Origin: Batillaria attramentaria
Taxonomy: Eukaryota; Mollusca; Gastropoda; Batillariidae
Assembly: GCA_018292915.2 (NCBI GenBank)
Contig: JACVVK020000053.1
Span: 402,501-466,500, forward strand
Length of the DNA stretch: 64,000 bases
Direction: 5' to 3'
Shown here: positions 19,407 through 33,900 of the stretch, one piece after another
Layout of the letters: each line of letters starts with the position of its first letter
How positions within the stretch are numbered: the first letter of the stretch is position 1
Program-made: the position numbers and the translations under genes
Notes under the pieces: model-generated
What the model saw: only the letters and a program-made list of their open reading frames with translations
The model's database searches: none
What the model was told of the DNA's origin: nothing

Positions 19407-22315
19407 GCCCATCACCCCCCCCCCCCACACACACACACACACACACACCCTGCCCGCCTGAACACCCCAAAATCAATCAATCGGCATCACGCCCATCGAC
19501 TGATTTCCCTGTCACTCTCATGTATCAAAGCATGAACTGTTCTCAACGTGTGAAGCTACGCATGGGTCAACAAATAACGCACGTACTTTGTTGCGCCTGG
19601 CCTGGATAGAAGGAATCTGATGCCCACCAGCACACGGATGAGTTTGCACTGGTTGGTCACAGCAAACGCCCTGTTCACATCCATTCTCCATTCTTTCAAA
19701 TATTCACATGCGGGGAAAATTTTCTCATTCGCGAGGTGCCGCACCATTTCCATTTCCATGGACTTCACGATCGTCTCCGCACGCGGGGGCGTGACAGACG
19801 TGCTGTCAATCAGCTTCTGCCTTGCGTCCTGCATAGCGAAGTTGCGCTGACGGAGCTGGCGGCAGTATCTCCAACAATGCCAGTCCAGAATGGGTTGGGG
19901 GCAGGCCGGGCAGGGCAGAACCGCTCCCGGAGGTAAAGTCCGCAACGTCTTCTCCACGTAAACATCCAGAGCGACGACGTCAAACACGTGACCGCAAGAT
20001 GGCAGCTTGATGAGTCGGGTTTTGTCACTGACAGCTGGAGGACTTGTTTTCTTCGATGCAGCGTTGGGCTGGTCTGCTGGTTTGCCAACTAGCCTGCCTT
20101 CTTCCGTCGTTTTGACGCGCTCCTTCGTCTTGGGTTCATTTGCCACTATGCCAGCCGAAGATCTCGCGTCCTTCGTTTCGTTGTCGTCTTTACTCTTGGG
20201 TGGATTTGATGCTTTGCCAAGTGGTAAATTTTCCCCTTTCGTTTTGATGCCATCTTTGTTTTTGAGATGGTCTCCAGCACTGCCAGCTGGCGAAATTTTC
20301 TCATCTGTTTTAAGGACGTCAATGTTTGACGGCTGAACTGCTGCTCTGTCTACTGATGAACTCCCCTCCCGCGTTCTGACGCCGTCTTTGCTGTCGTGTT
20401 GATCTGCTTTTTCCGAGCTGACGCTGACAACAATGCCGTCTGAAAGGTGCACGTAACGGCGCTGGCCACAAGGATAGCAGACGCATCTCTCGCCACACAA
20501 ACCTCGACATCGATGACCGCAGCGTAGAATCCGCGTGCACGGCTGCTGACATGGTTCACACGGCTTGTCGCACGTGCCTTTACATTGCTTGTGCCGGCAC
20601 CATTTTGGGCAAGACTCTGCACAAGGCTGACAAGGCTCACCACATTCATGATCGCAAGATCCGTGTTTACACGAATTCCTGCATTGTTCCTTGCATGGGA
20701 GGCACTTGGTTCCGCAAGGCAGGGGGCATTTGTGACCGCACCCCTGTAGAATCTTGCCGCATGTCAGTGCACACGGCACGTGCACCTTAAACTCCATACA
20801 CTTGCCGCACGTGCCGGGACAGTCGTGACCACAGTTCAGCTTGGCTGCGCATGCGTGGTAACAGGGCCGGTCTTCAGGCGTCACGTGACAGGGGAACTTG
20901 ACCAGGTGACCACACGGCCAGGTACGTTCCACCTGTTGAGGCAGACGACAATTCTCCGTGAAGTAGCGATAATATCAACGAAGGTTTTTTTTATTTTTTT
21001 AAATATTATTTACGGCATGTAAAGGCCTAAAAGGCAAGTTAAAATGTAACATAAACATAACTGTATTACCATATGTTGTTGGAATCTGTTGTGGTTTAAA
21101 AAGCTGCTTTGCAATCACTCACACATGCATGCTGCCATGCTTTACCATAAATTACAGTCACTCGCGCATACATACTAACTCAGTCACACTAAAAACCTTA
21201 TGGACTAAAACTGCTAAAACAATAATTATATACAACACAAACAGATTGATTAAATACTTTGGTAAGATACATCCTAAACAGCAGAAATAGGTCAGGATTC
21301 AGAATTCAATTGCAAAGTAGGACATCATGTTATAACATATCACATGGGGGGGGGGGGGGCATACTTTACAGCCATGGGGTAAAAACTGTTGCTGAACCTT
21401 GCTGTTTGGTCTTTATTGCTCTATGCTGAGCTTCCATCAGGCTGTGATAAATAACGCAATACACTGAGGTCAGCTGCCCGCGTGAATTTGAAAGGACTGG
21501 AACCTCTCCTGTTATAACACGTTCACAGCTGTCTCGGTTTTCGCTTTACGTTTAGCCTTTTGCTGGCTTAGTGCCAGTCTTTGAGAGGCTGTTACAGTAC
21601 ATGAATGTGTCTAAGTGATACGATGCAAAGCTACTTTTGCGGAACCCTCATCTTACAACTGATGAGAAGCTGAACCAGCTGCAGCTTCTTCCCCTAGTCA
21701 AAACACCTGCTATACAACAAAGGAATTTTCATGTATAAGCTTTGGACCAAAAAGGCTTCTAGCTATTTATCCGACTGTTACCACCGCTCAGCTTCCCGGT
21801 ATGGCTGTTCAAACAGCCTGTGTATAATCGCAAAGCCGCGAATTGACATCTTCAAACGTAGTCTTTCATTTTCTGGCGCGGCATTATGGAAGTCTTCCAG
21901 CGCATGTTAAACACGCATGCTCTGTCCCAACTTTCAAACAGCTCTACTTCAAATATCTTATGTCACACGATGTTTAATCGTCCCACGTTTAGCAAATAAA
22001 AGCGACATAAAAGGGACAGAAACCACTATCATTTGTTTGTGTCCTGAGGAAGGCGAAAGCCGAAACGTTGACCTGTGCCGTCCTTTGTGAAAGTTTAGTG
22101 GTTTCTGTCCCTTTTATGTCGCTTTTATTTGCTTAACTTGTAACCACTTCGCAGTCATTACCGTTTCCGTCCCACGTTTATTTTCGCCCATTCCTACATG
22201 CATTGACATAATTCGTATGTTATTTACGCTTTTTAAATGTTCTTTGTTAGTGTGTAGTTTCTTTTTACTATGGATTCATTGCTATTTCTGTTTTGCTCCT
22301 GTTGCTATACATGGG

Positions 22316-22384
<69 letters not shown>

Positions 22385-23460
22385 ATTTAGATAGACATTA
22401 CTAGAATAGATAATACTAAAATTAGGAACGGCAGGTATGAAAATTGGCTGTTTTACGTTAATTACCTCTACCGTTGAAAAACAAAGTTTTCTTGATTCTT
22501 GATGTTAAACACTGAAACAGCCTAGAACGATTTGTGAGCCAAAAAGTCAAAAATACGGATAAAGCAACTGACATTTTTCTTTTTTCTGTTGTTGGTTTGT
22601 GTTTGTTTTGTTGGTGGTTGTTGTTTGTTTCTTTTGCTTTAGGGGAGGAGGGGAAGGGGGATGGGTTGTTTTCTTTGTTTTGGTTGTTGGGTTGTTGGGT
22701 TGTTTGTTTCTTTCTTTCTTTGTTTGTTTTTTTATTTGTTTGTTTCCGGCTTTTTTCTTCTTATTGTTGTTGCTTCTTTTTTTTTCTTTTCTTTTTGTTT
22801 TCTTTTCTTTCTTTTTTTTTGGGGGGGGGGGTGAGGGGGGTCATTAAGTGAAGACTGGACAGGAATAAAATGGGGAAAAATGGTCAAGATGAGATATTCA
22901 ATGGAAATACGAACCAAAACACAACACCGTGTCTTATGACCGATCCGCACACACTCTCCACACTCTCTGGTACACCAATGGCCGCACTGAAGAACTTCCT
23001 GGCAGGGAAGAGGGCAGATCCACTGTTCAGGGTCGGTACTGCACGCGATCATGCCTTCGTGTCCACACTGGGGTACTGTTTTCTCTACCAGCACCACGCA
23101 TTGCCCGCATGTCTCGTAGCATTCCTTTGGGCAGGGGTGAAGGTTTTTGTCGCAGATATTTCGCTCGCACTTTTCCTTGCACCTGAGATACAATCAAATC
23201 AGTAATCGAAATACTCGTGAAGCGAAGGACGTGACACGAACGCTTTTTTTTTTTTTAGTTAACCGGAAGTGATCACGTTTGGCGGCCGTTTTTCTCAATC
23301 CTTTTCCCTAACACCCTACCCTCGGCCCTACCCCCAACACACATATTATATGTGTAAGTGGAAGAGTAATTTTATTTATGAGTGTGCGAGTGTTTCAAAT
23401 GTAATCATGTTTGAGAGTGGTTTTATATTTTAAGAGCATGGGTGCTTTGGCCTTGTACGG

Positions 23461-23530
<70 letters not shown>

Positions 23531-25641
23531 AATTGGATTTACTTGTGTGTGTTTTATTTGTTATTAATATGTCTTATTCTTTTTATTTTTTTTATGGTGG
23601 CCTATAATTACCCTTCTCGGATTAATAAAGTAATCTGAATTTGAATTGAATGATCCCAACACCAATGCACCCTCCCACCTCACCCCTCCCCTCTCCCACA
23701 CACACCAGTTACAGCAACTTCTTTTTTTTTTTTTGCCTTTAGTCGCCGTTAGTGAGTAAGTAAGTTATAAAACTTAGAAAGTAGTGCTTGCAGCAACGAA
23801 ACGTACTACTCAAGCGGAACGAATAGACATATCGATCTTTGGTGGTAATTTAAAAACGTGATCATTCTGATTTACAACACCAGACTAAACGAAGGAATCT
23901 TGTCTGTCTTACTTGTACCGCTTGTGGTCACGATCGTAACCGTGACAAGTCAGACGACACGCATGGCCACACTCCAGTCTGGCGTCACACGGTAGAGTGC
24001 AGCCTCCCTCTGGTGCGCCGTTGAAGTCCTGAAATCAGTACATGAGGACTGGTTGGAACGTGAAAACAATTGTCGTTCTTTTTCACTCTTTGCCCTCTCC
24101 AGAGGTATCCATCCCGGGTCGTGGTTTGAATCCAAGGCAGGCTCGCAAGCCGGGGCAATGTTTTTTTTTTTTTTTTGTTTGTTTGTTTTTTAATTCTCAT
24201 TTATGATGAGGAGGATGAGGGTCATTGTATAATTAACTCTTAACAGCCCGAGTCCGACCGCCCCCTGCCCACTCTACGTTAAGACTGGTTAAAAAGAACA
24301 AGCCACTGCACACCAGTAGGAACCACTTCAAGCCACTATCACACATGGCGTGGGCCTTTCTCGGTAGACCCGAGACCGATGCAGATGGTGTAATAGTGGC
24401 TTGAAGTGGCTCCTAGTGATCTGAAGATTTCAAGTAAAACTGTGAATTTTTTCCATTGGCTTCTAAGAGTTAATAATGATAATAAGGCAACTGAGTTGAA
24501 TGTGACGCCTGTCCCTCGGTAGAAGCTGTAGGTGCGTGTATGATGCTGCTGAGAATTTTCCGCGTTGTTTGAAGGCTGCCTAATCCAGCATTTCCAGGAT
24601 ATAACTAGGTCTGGAGGGTGGTTGGGTGTTTTGGAGTTTAACCCTTTCCACCACGTATGGCTGATGTCAAAGACGGGCAACGAGAAAAAGGCCAGCTCAA
24701 ATATTAATTTTATTAAATTTTGGCCCCAGCCGGGATTCGAACTCACGACCATAGCAATGAAAGTCCTACGCTCTACCATTCAACTAACCTCTAAACAAAC
24801 CTGAAACTACGGCAACTGCGGTGCCACGCGTGTAATCGTCCACATCATGAGATGTGTCATATCAAGGGAAGCATCCCCAATGTTGCACCCCTGAAGTAAG
24901 GGAAACGTAGCGTGTGGTGAAAAGTCGTTGACAGAAAGGTCCAATTTTTTTTATTTTTTTTTTAAGCTGACTTAATCAAGAGACTACAGTCTGTGGCTTG
25001 GTTGTTAAACTTACCGTTGGGCGTGAAGCGTGTATCTGTTTAGCAGGATGGTTCTCGCACCGCAGTACAATGGCCTTCCCGAGCTGGCCGTGCTCTTGGG
25101 CTGTCGCGACAACTTTCTGCCACAACTTGCTTCTCTCACACAGGATTCTGACAAATGTTTGACCAGTAAAACCAGTGAGTCTCACCAAATCTCACACAGG
25201 ATTCTGACAAATGTTTGACCAGTAAAACCAGTGAGTCTCACCAAATCTCACACAGGATTCTGACAAATGTTTGACCAGTAAAACCAGTGAGTCTCACCAA
25301 ATCTCACACAGGATTCTGACAAATGTTTGACCAGTAAAACCAGTGAGTCTCACCAAATCTCACACAGGATTCTGACAAATGTTTGACCAGTAAAACCAGT
25401 GAGTCTCACCAAATCTCACACAGGATTCTGACAAATGTTTGACCAGTAAAACCAGTGAGTCTCACCAACACCACGAGTGTTATTCTGGGCATAGTACTTG
25501 TTCTCTTTTCACAGGAAAAGAAAGTTTTGCAATTCCGGAGCTGGGGTGTCTTCAAAGAGCGTAAATAAAAATAATAAAAATAATGATAATAATTTGAAGG
25601 ACGACACGCAGGAGCTCAGAGCGCCTTGCAATCAACACGCA

Positions 25642-25701
<60 letters not shown>

Positions 25702-26281
25702 ATTAGGAAAGCTACTGACAGAAAAGTAACGCGTATTTGCACTTACTTGAAGTTGCCAAAGGCATACAACCCATTCCTGGCCCGTGAGAGAGCGACACAG
25801 ACACGGTTGTCTGTCCCTAGGAAGCCGACAGAACCTTCAACGTTACTGCGGACCAGGGACAGGATGATGACGTCATTCTCCTCTCCTTGATAGTTGTCCA
25901 CAGCAGTCACCAGCACGTCTATGACAGAAAAATCAACTCGGCTGAAGTATCATCATTATGTACATACTATTATCACGATATCATTATCATACTATCGAAG
26001 TCATGATATTAAAACATATTTGCCCGTCATTTTCGGAACAACTTTATCAACAGAGATTAAGATCGCCACTTTTGGGGATGAATTTTCAAACTGAGGACAG
26101 GAATGAAAACATTTTTATCGTTTTAGAACTACTGCTGATGTGAGGTGCTGACTACTTTCTAAAATATTAAGTACGCAGGGTGTTCAAAATCCCTTATTTC
26201 CTAAACTTGCCTTTCTCACCGGAAGTCCTATTTCCTGGGTGCCTTTAAGAAATACGGCATTGATGTGATATGACGAATCCT

Positions 26282-26354
<73 letters not shown>

Positions 26355-28767
26355 TCCCAGCTACCTTTAAAGATACGGTCTTGCATGATGTTCTTGAGTT
26401 TCAGTATCTGCCCGGTGTAGGCGGCTAGGACAGTGATGGAGTGTGGAGCGTAATCCTGTAACAGGAGATACCGACACAGCTTCATCACCATCTCAGCCTC
26501 GTGCTCGTTGTACTTGCTGCTGGTCTCGCTATGTGTCAGCTCCGTTGCCTGGAAGCAATAAATACCTCATCATCCTTTTGACGTCACAAAACACAAAGAG
26601 AAAAACTGTTTGTCACGTTTGATTCACGTGTTAAATTTGTAAACATTCGTTACAGCCCAGGTGGTGTTCATCTCAGGTCATGGGTGAGACTTAAAGTATG
26701 TGGCACCAGAGAGAGAGAGACAGAGACAGACAGACAGACAGACAGAGGAGGCTGGGACAAATTTTATGACGCATGATGATGGGGGCAAGGGCGGTAACTG
26801 TCTGCTAATTCTTAAAATATCGGGAGGATTCACTCACCTCGTGATGAAAGAGAAACACGTCCTGTTTCATGCCCCGGATGTGAGGTCTGTCCAGCGTGAC
26901 CTCGTGATCCTCAAGATGAGGGTAGATGTGACGTACAAGCCTGGCCACCTCGGGTCTCATACGGTGCTGCACGGCCAGCGTGGAGTGAGGCAGCTTGTTG
27001 TTGACGAGGCGCTCAAAGAGCGAGAGGTCCAGCTGGTAGTGACGACACAGCTCGTACACGGTGGGTGAAGGTCGCAGCTGTTGGTGATCGCCGATCAGGA
27101 TCAGGTGCTGACACGACTCGTGAAGTGTCGTCACCACGTGGGCCTCCAGCACCTACGACAGAGACTGTTTTTTAAAATCACAACTCGAAGTCTTAAATAA
27201 AAGCATTAACATTACGAAATGGTTACAAAAAGATATACATCTCTCACTCATGATAAATAATTTCTTTTCTTTTTTTTTAATAATCTTGTTCATCAATTTT
27301 GTTTCTTTATCATAGAGGATTTGAAAACAGTAAACAACGCCCCAAACGGTAAATTTAAGATTACTTATCACGAATGAGATACACGTAGGTTTTTAGTAAC
27401 CATTAATGTTTAAGCCTTTTTTTTTAAAAGAACTTCGAGTTGTGATTTCAAAGACTGTACATTTTTGGTCTTTTTACGACCTTTTAGTAGTAGTAGTAGT
27501 AGTAGTATTGAGGATGTTCAGCCTGACACCAACCTCCGCAGCCTCCTCCAGGATGACGATGGGGCAGGCGATCTTGTCCAGCACTTGCCGGTATCTGGCT
27601 GCTCGCGTGGTGGTCATTCCTATCACAGGCGCTTTGGACAAGATCTCGATCTCTTCGGCGGTCTTCAGGTCCCGACGACGCTGAGACTGTCGCTCGTAGC
27701 CTTCCCTCGCAGTCTGCAGATACTGTGGCAGCAGAGGTCGGTGCTTCTGTACCCAGAACAGGTACAGACGCACTCTGTCCTTCAATGTCAGTCTCGGATC
27801 CCAGAGGTCCTTCACGTTCTGAGCTTCAGTCTCCGTCATGGGGTCTGCAGAACGAAGGGTCTGGTACATCTGAGCTTTTCTCGTCTTCCGCACCCAGTCA
27901 GGGATTGTCCAGTTGTCGTTGCTGTCTCGTCGTATTGGTTTGTGCTTGGGTTTACTGACTTGCAAAAAGGTTTCTGCTTCGCTGAGGCTGAAAAGCAATG
28001 ACGAGAAAATTGTCAGTTTTGTCACAAACGTCCGTGGACATTGACAATACGAATGTAACTTTTGAGACCTTCGCAATACTCACGCGGAGAGTGAAGCTCC
28101 TTATTAATTCCTGACATCAGCATCAGATTATTTGTTTCCCGACATGCTTCAATCGGGAATATTATGCACAGAGTCAAGTTATGGGCACGCATCCGAATAA
28201 AAAAAATAAATCACCTTTTCTCTTGCCTAACTCAAGTGATGAAAATCTACTTGCAGTTTCTCCCGGAAACTCTCTGCGCTCAGATGCACGTGTTTGGCCC
28301 ATACACTGCCAGTTTCATTAGTGTCCAAGGTTGTTTTTTTTTGTGTTTTTTTTTTTTGGTGTTGTTTGTTTGTTAGTTTTTTGTTTGTTTGTTTGTTTGT
28401 TTTAGCGGCTTGCACTTTGCCCCACAAGTAGAGTGTTTTATTCCACACCTACAAAATTCTCTACAAACCAGCACATATCCCTTAAAGCCCGAACCCGACC
28501 AACCCCTGTCCGCCATATGACAAGACTTGTTAAAAAGAACAAACCACTGCACACCACTACTAGCCACTTCAAGCCACTATTAGGCAAGGCGTTTGCCTTC
28601 CCCACTTCCCCAAGACGGCTGCAGATTGCATAATAGTGGCTTGAAGTGGCTTTTAGTGATCTGAAGATTTCAAGTGAAATTACGATTTTTAAATGAGCTT
28701 TTAAGAGTTATATGCCAGACATGATCCCCAAAAAACAGACGACACATGACCCCAGGCCAAATTTGTG

Positions 28768-28821
<54 letters not shown>

Positions 28822-29218
28822 GCTTAAAGGCCAAATTTGTGGATTACTTTTGTAATGGTATAAACGTACACCATAACAGTGGTCGGTTTTCTCACCTGAA
28901 GTCCCTTTCATCCATCCAGAAATCTGCGTCATCATCTCCATCGCTGTTTTCTTCGATTTCTGTAGCGAGCTCTATGTCTTCCTCCTCCCCTGTCAGTCGA
29001 TTCAGTACAGTCTGCAAACAAAACAAATTTGTGGTAGATCATTTTCAGCCCAAACATACAGACACCATGAACACATGTACATAAATTATCTACCTTGGTG
29101 TCAGGTTTCAAGTATGAACGAAAGGACTGAAATTCGGTACGATAAATTATCCGTCTTTAATGAACTTTTTACACGATGATTTATTTCAGATTCCCCTTGC
29201 AGTACATGCGTGCCTGCT

Positions 29219-29296
<78 letters not shown>

Positions 29297-30846
29297 CATG
29301 AGAAGTGAGACTTAAAATTATCTTAAGTTATGCATAGTTGATTTTATGCTATCAATTGTTAAGTCTTGCCATGTCTTCTTGGTGTTTTGTTTTTATGTCA
29401 TGTTTCTTACGTGGTGTCGTGTATTTCGAGCAAAAGCAATTACCATTTTAGGGATGAATAAAGTATTTCAATTCAATTCCATTCAGCCAAATTCTGCCCA
29501 GATGAACGTAGTGATAACATGAAATGGTTTGGGATTGGAGTTTCGCGCCAGTACCTCCAATACTTGTGGATCCCGTGTGAACTCTGCAACGCCAAGCCAC
29601 GCCCGTATCATGAAGAACGACTGCTGGTCATGCTTCTGCAGCATCTCTTTTTGAATAGCGGAGAACAGCTTCTTGTCTACCACAGTCTCCAGTGCGTCGT
29701 CTGGTAAGATTCTCTTCTTCGCTTCCTCCTGTCTTTTTTGTACCCACTTCAGTTTGCGTTTCTTTTTGCGTTTTCCTTCTTCCAGCGTGTGTAAGAGAAA
29801 GTCTTGGTATTTCTTCAGCCAGGACCTGCAGAACGGAGGGAGAGATTGGGTAAAGCTGTAGAGAGGTTTTTTTAGTTTCACTCAGTGATACAGAGACCTG
29901 CGACCGCGCTTGGGGTTATACTTGTCCTCGGTCGTCCCTCTTGGCTTTGGCTATAATATCTACCTTACATGGTGAAAAAAGACGTTAAACTCGCAAACAA
30001 ACAAGGAGTGCACTGCGTTTGGGCGTTTCCACTACGTAAATTGCCATTCACAACTTAACTCAGCAAAAGATGGACTTGCTGCCTTCAGGCGGGGAAATAT
30101 GTATTAAATATGAAACAGATGGTTGAAGGAGCGACCGTAAGCATGTGTGTAAGCAATTATGTGATACCGGTTTTTCCTGGCTACCGCGCTGCTCATAGGG
30201 GGGTTTCTCTCCGCGTTATCCGGCTTTCCTTCCCTAGCAAAACTGCAAAATAGGATAAGTATTGAGTGGCGCTGCACCGCGGTGACGCTCTTCCCCCGGG
30301 GGGAAGCAGCCAGAATTTCCTGAAAGGGAAAATTAGGCAGTGAAAAAAAAAAAGCTTTCGCCTTCGACTGACAACCCTAGCGTAAGAGCCGATAGTAATG
30401 GCTAACATCATCCTTCCACACCCATGCCTACCTGTACAGCTGGACGCGGGATTTGCGAGGAAGGCAGCTGAGAGAGGCAGGGTCGATGTCACATTCGTCA
30501 CGGACGTTCTCGCCATGAATTATCGCTCGCGCTACGTCAACAGATGACGCGTCGACTCCCAGCCACGCTCTGACGCAGTAGTTCTTGTCCTCCTTGTGCT
30601 GCTTCATCAGTGGCCGAGTGATGGCCTTGTAGAGTTGTCTGTCCATGACGGACTTGAGCACGATGTCTGGAAGAATATCTTCGTCTCCTGACGTCTGTCG
30701 ACCTGGGTCTGCATGGTCGTTTCTGGGTCTTCTTTTGACCTTCGCCTCTCTCTGCGCAATCTGCTGTTGGTGCTTGCTCCGCCAGAATCTAGGCAAGATG
30801 TGGTATTGAAAAATTAAGAAAAACGTCTTTGTTTCGGAGTGTGCGC

Positions 30847-30929
<83 letters not shown>

Positions 30930-33900
30930 CAGGAAGCACATTAAGGAAAGGTAATTTCCACAAATACCTGTACAGTTTTGCACGAACGCTGAACGGCAAC
31001 CGGTGGACATTTTCAGGACTGACATTGCCTTCGCTGCAGACGTCAATGCCTCCAAGAATACGTGACGTCACTTCCCGTTCCAGCAAGGTGTATGGATCTG
31101 TATCACCTGCCTGCTGCAGCACCATGTCTCCGAGGGCAAGCCAGCTGATGGTCAGATTTGGGGACACTCTCTCACGAAGACTCCTCAGGGACTCCTGCTG
31201 GCAGTTCAACATGCTGCCTTGCAAGTCTAAAACATCAAGCATTTTTCCTTTGTCCAGACGATCAATTTGCGCCAGGTACATCTTGATCGCTTTCTCGGTA
31301 TCGTTCAGCGCCTGTTTGCATCGTCGCAGTTCGTCGCTCATGCGTACGTGTTGTTGTCTTTTGACTGTCTGCAGGTTGAACTGCTCCAGAGCAGGGTTTT
31401 TGCTACGACTGCCGACGCGAATGATGCCTTTCGGGCAGAACCCTAGGATGCCTTCTAGGAACTGGTCGAGGGCGTGGTTGGTGTAGCAGACGACCAGGAT
31501 GGGTCTGGAATTGCGGGCGTGTGTCCACGTGTTCTTGTTGTCCAGCAGGACTTCGGCCACCTTCAGGCCTATGTATGTTTTACCTGTACCAGGCGGACCT
31601 TGGATGATCGCCAGTTCCTTGGTCAGCGCTGTCTGCACCGCCTTCAGCTGCGACATGAAAGTTTCATTATCATCATCATCATCATCATCATTATCGTCCT
31701 CATCCTCATCATCATTATCATCGTTATAAATACCTGCATAGAATGGAGAATTTTCTTTGGCTTGCAGGAATAAAAGGAACGATAAAAAATAAAATAAATC
31801 ACTAATCTGATCGACGCCAGTTTCTTGCAATGAATTTATTAGGCTTTGTTTAGCGCATCATTTCTTTCATTGGTGGTCGTATGTGTCACATTCACCCACC
31901 CACACATAGCAGAATGTAATGGAAAGATTTACCTCGACTTCTGCAGTGCTATCGAACTGATACAACGAGTTTAGAAGGATAAATGCTTGCAAATTATCCG
32001 TAGCAGAGGGTTTTTTTGTGTGTGTGTTTTTTTTTGTTTTTTTTTGGGGGGGGGGGATTACATGTTTACCTGCGAGGAGTCCAGTCCTGTTTCCTCCAGT
32101 ACTGGCCATTCTTGTAACTGCAAAGCCGGCACAGAAGTAGCATCGAACTTGCTGCCCTTTCGAATCAGAGAGGTCAGCTTCAGTTTCACCTTGTCTGCCG
32201 TGCGCAAGTACTTTGGCGGTTTGACGTCATCACGACACTCCACGATGTGACGTACAAACGGCAGGGGCGTTTCCTTCATCTGTTTGAGAGCCTCCAGCAC
32301 GTGACGGTACGCCTCAAAAAACGCTGGTGTTTCTGCCATGGTGAACACGTCATTGGGCGTCATTTCCAGGATTCTGTCCTGAGCGTTCTCAAACCTAACC
32401 TGCAGGACACCGTGCTGCAGGTCTGTGGGTTCTCTGCCTGTGACGACAGCGAAGTAAGGCGTGTTGAAGTCATCGTTGCTTAGACACAGAAGGGCGCCGA
32501 ACGGAAGTCGTTTGGAGTGCTCCCATTTCACGTGCTTGAAGCGTGTGATGTCGAAGTTTAACTTGTGGTCGAGAGTCTCTCCACACGCTATGCCGATGAT
32601 CCGGACATTATAGTACAGTCTGCCGCCAGAAAAAAAAGTCCTCCGTCAATATTACGCAAAGATGTTCTGAGTAATAATATTATCTGATATTATACTACTC
32701 AAGTGCTGCCACTGAGCCAGCAGAAGTGTACACGTGACGCGGATAACTCACAAAATCCCATGAAAATATCGCATTTTTACTTGAAATCTTCATATTCAAA
32801 TTCAAATTCAAAAATACTTTATTGTCCACTATATAACTATAGAATAGAAAATCGTCTTTGGAGTCACAACTCAAGACAAAATAATAATGAAAAATTAAGA
32901 TTCTACATCAATAAAACCAACATAAACGTGGCGTGTGCAATAACGTAAAAACAACTGTCTATCCATCTACAGCTGGGCGAACAAAGAGAATGAAACGACA
33001 GGAGAGAAGAGGAGCAGTAGTAAATGTTTGTTTGTTTGTTTGTTTGTTTGTTTGTTTGTTTGTTTGTTTGTTTTATGCTTTTTGATTGTTTTTGTGCTTG
33101 TTTGTTGGTTTGTTGGCTTGTTTGTTTTTGTTTTTGTTTTTGAGGCGGGAGGGCGGGGGGGGGGGTTGGGGTTGTTTGTTTTGGTTTTTTGTTTGTTTGT
33201 TTGTTTTATGCTTTTTGTTTGTTTTTGTGTTGGTTTGTTGGTTTGTTTTGGGGAGAAGATATAGCGGTAAGTCTGTATATACCCACCACCACCTCACAAC
33301 ATCAGCCAGTTCAGCCTTTTTGTGACCGCTTGGTGAGATCGGAATTGCATCCGACTGGACATCATGTGTAGCAGCAATACAAAAACACTGGACAAAAACC
33401 GGAAGTACTCGAAACAGTTACCTTAGATCCAGACATCTCTTGGCGTATGGTTCTCTCTTCTTTTTGTATTCTCTCAGTCCCTCGCGCACTGGACGGATGT
33501 AATCCTCTCGCAGCAGTCTGAACTGGACGTCCAAATAGTGATCTTGATTCATGAACGCGCCTTCCGTTTTGTTTGCTCTGAACAACACATAAAAAACGTA
33601 CATATAAAACGGGTGAGGGTGAGCGGTGGTCTAATGGGTAGCGCGTCGGACTTAACCGCTGCGCTACTGAACGGCGAAGCTTGGGTTCGAGCCCAGGTCG
33701 AGCTTGTGATATGTGATACCGGTTTTTCCTGGCTATCGGGCTGCTCATCGGGGGTTTCTCTCCGGGTTATCGGGCCCTCCTCCCCTAGTAAAATTGCAAA
33801 ATAGTATTGGGTGGCGCTGCACCGCGGCGACCGACGTGCTTCCCCCGGTGAATGCAGCCAGAATTTCCCAAAAGAGACGGTAAAGACCCCCCCCCCCCAA

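Noticed and set aside
22534..22851. Hydrophobic Phe/Leu/Cys-rich ORF resembling a membrane protein
   Set aside because: Product of T/G-rich low-complexity intron sequence. The same kind of ORF appears at 33028, 54911 and 58437.
25141..25480. CRISPR-like regular array
   Set aside because: Units are contiguous 56-bp tandem copies with no unique spacers, in a eukaryotic intron.
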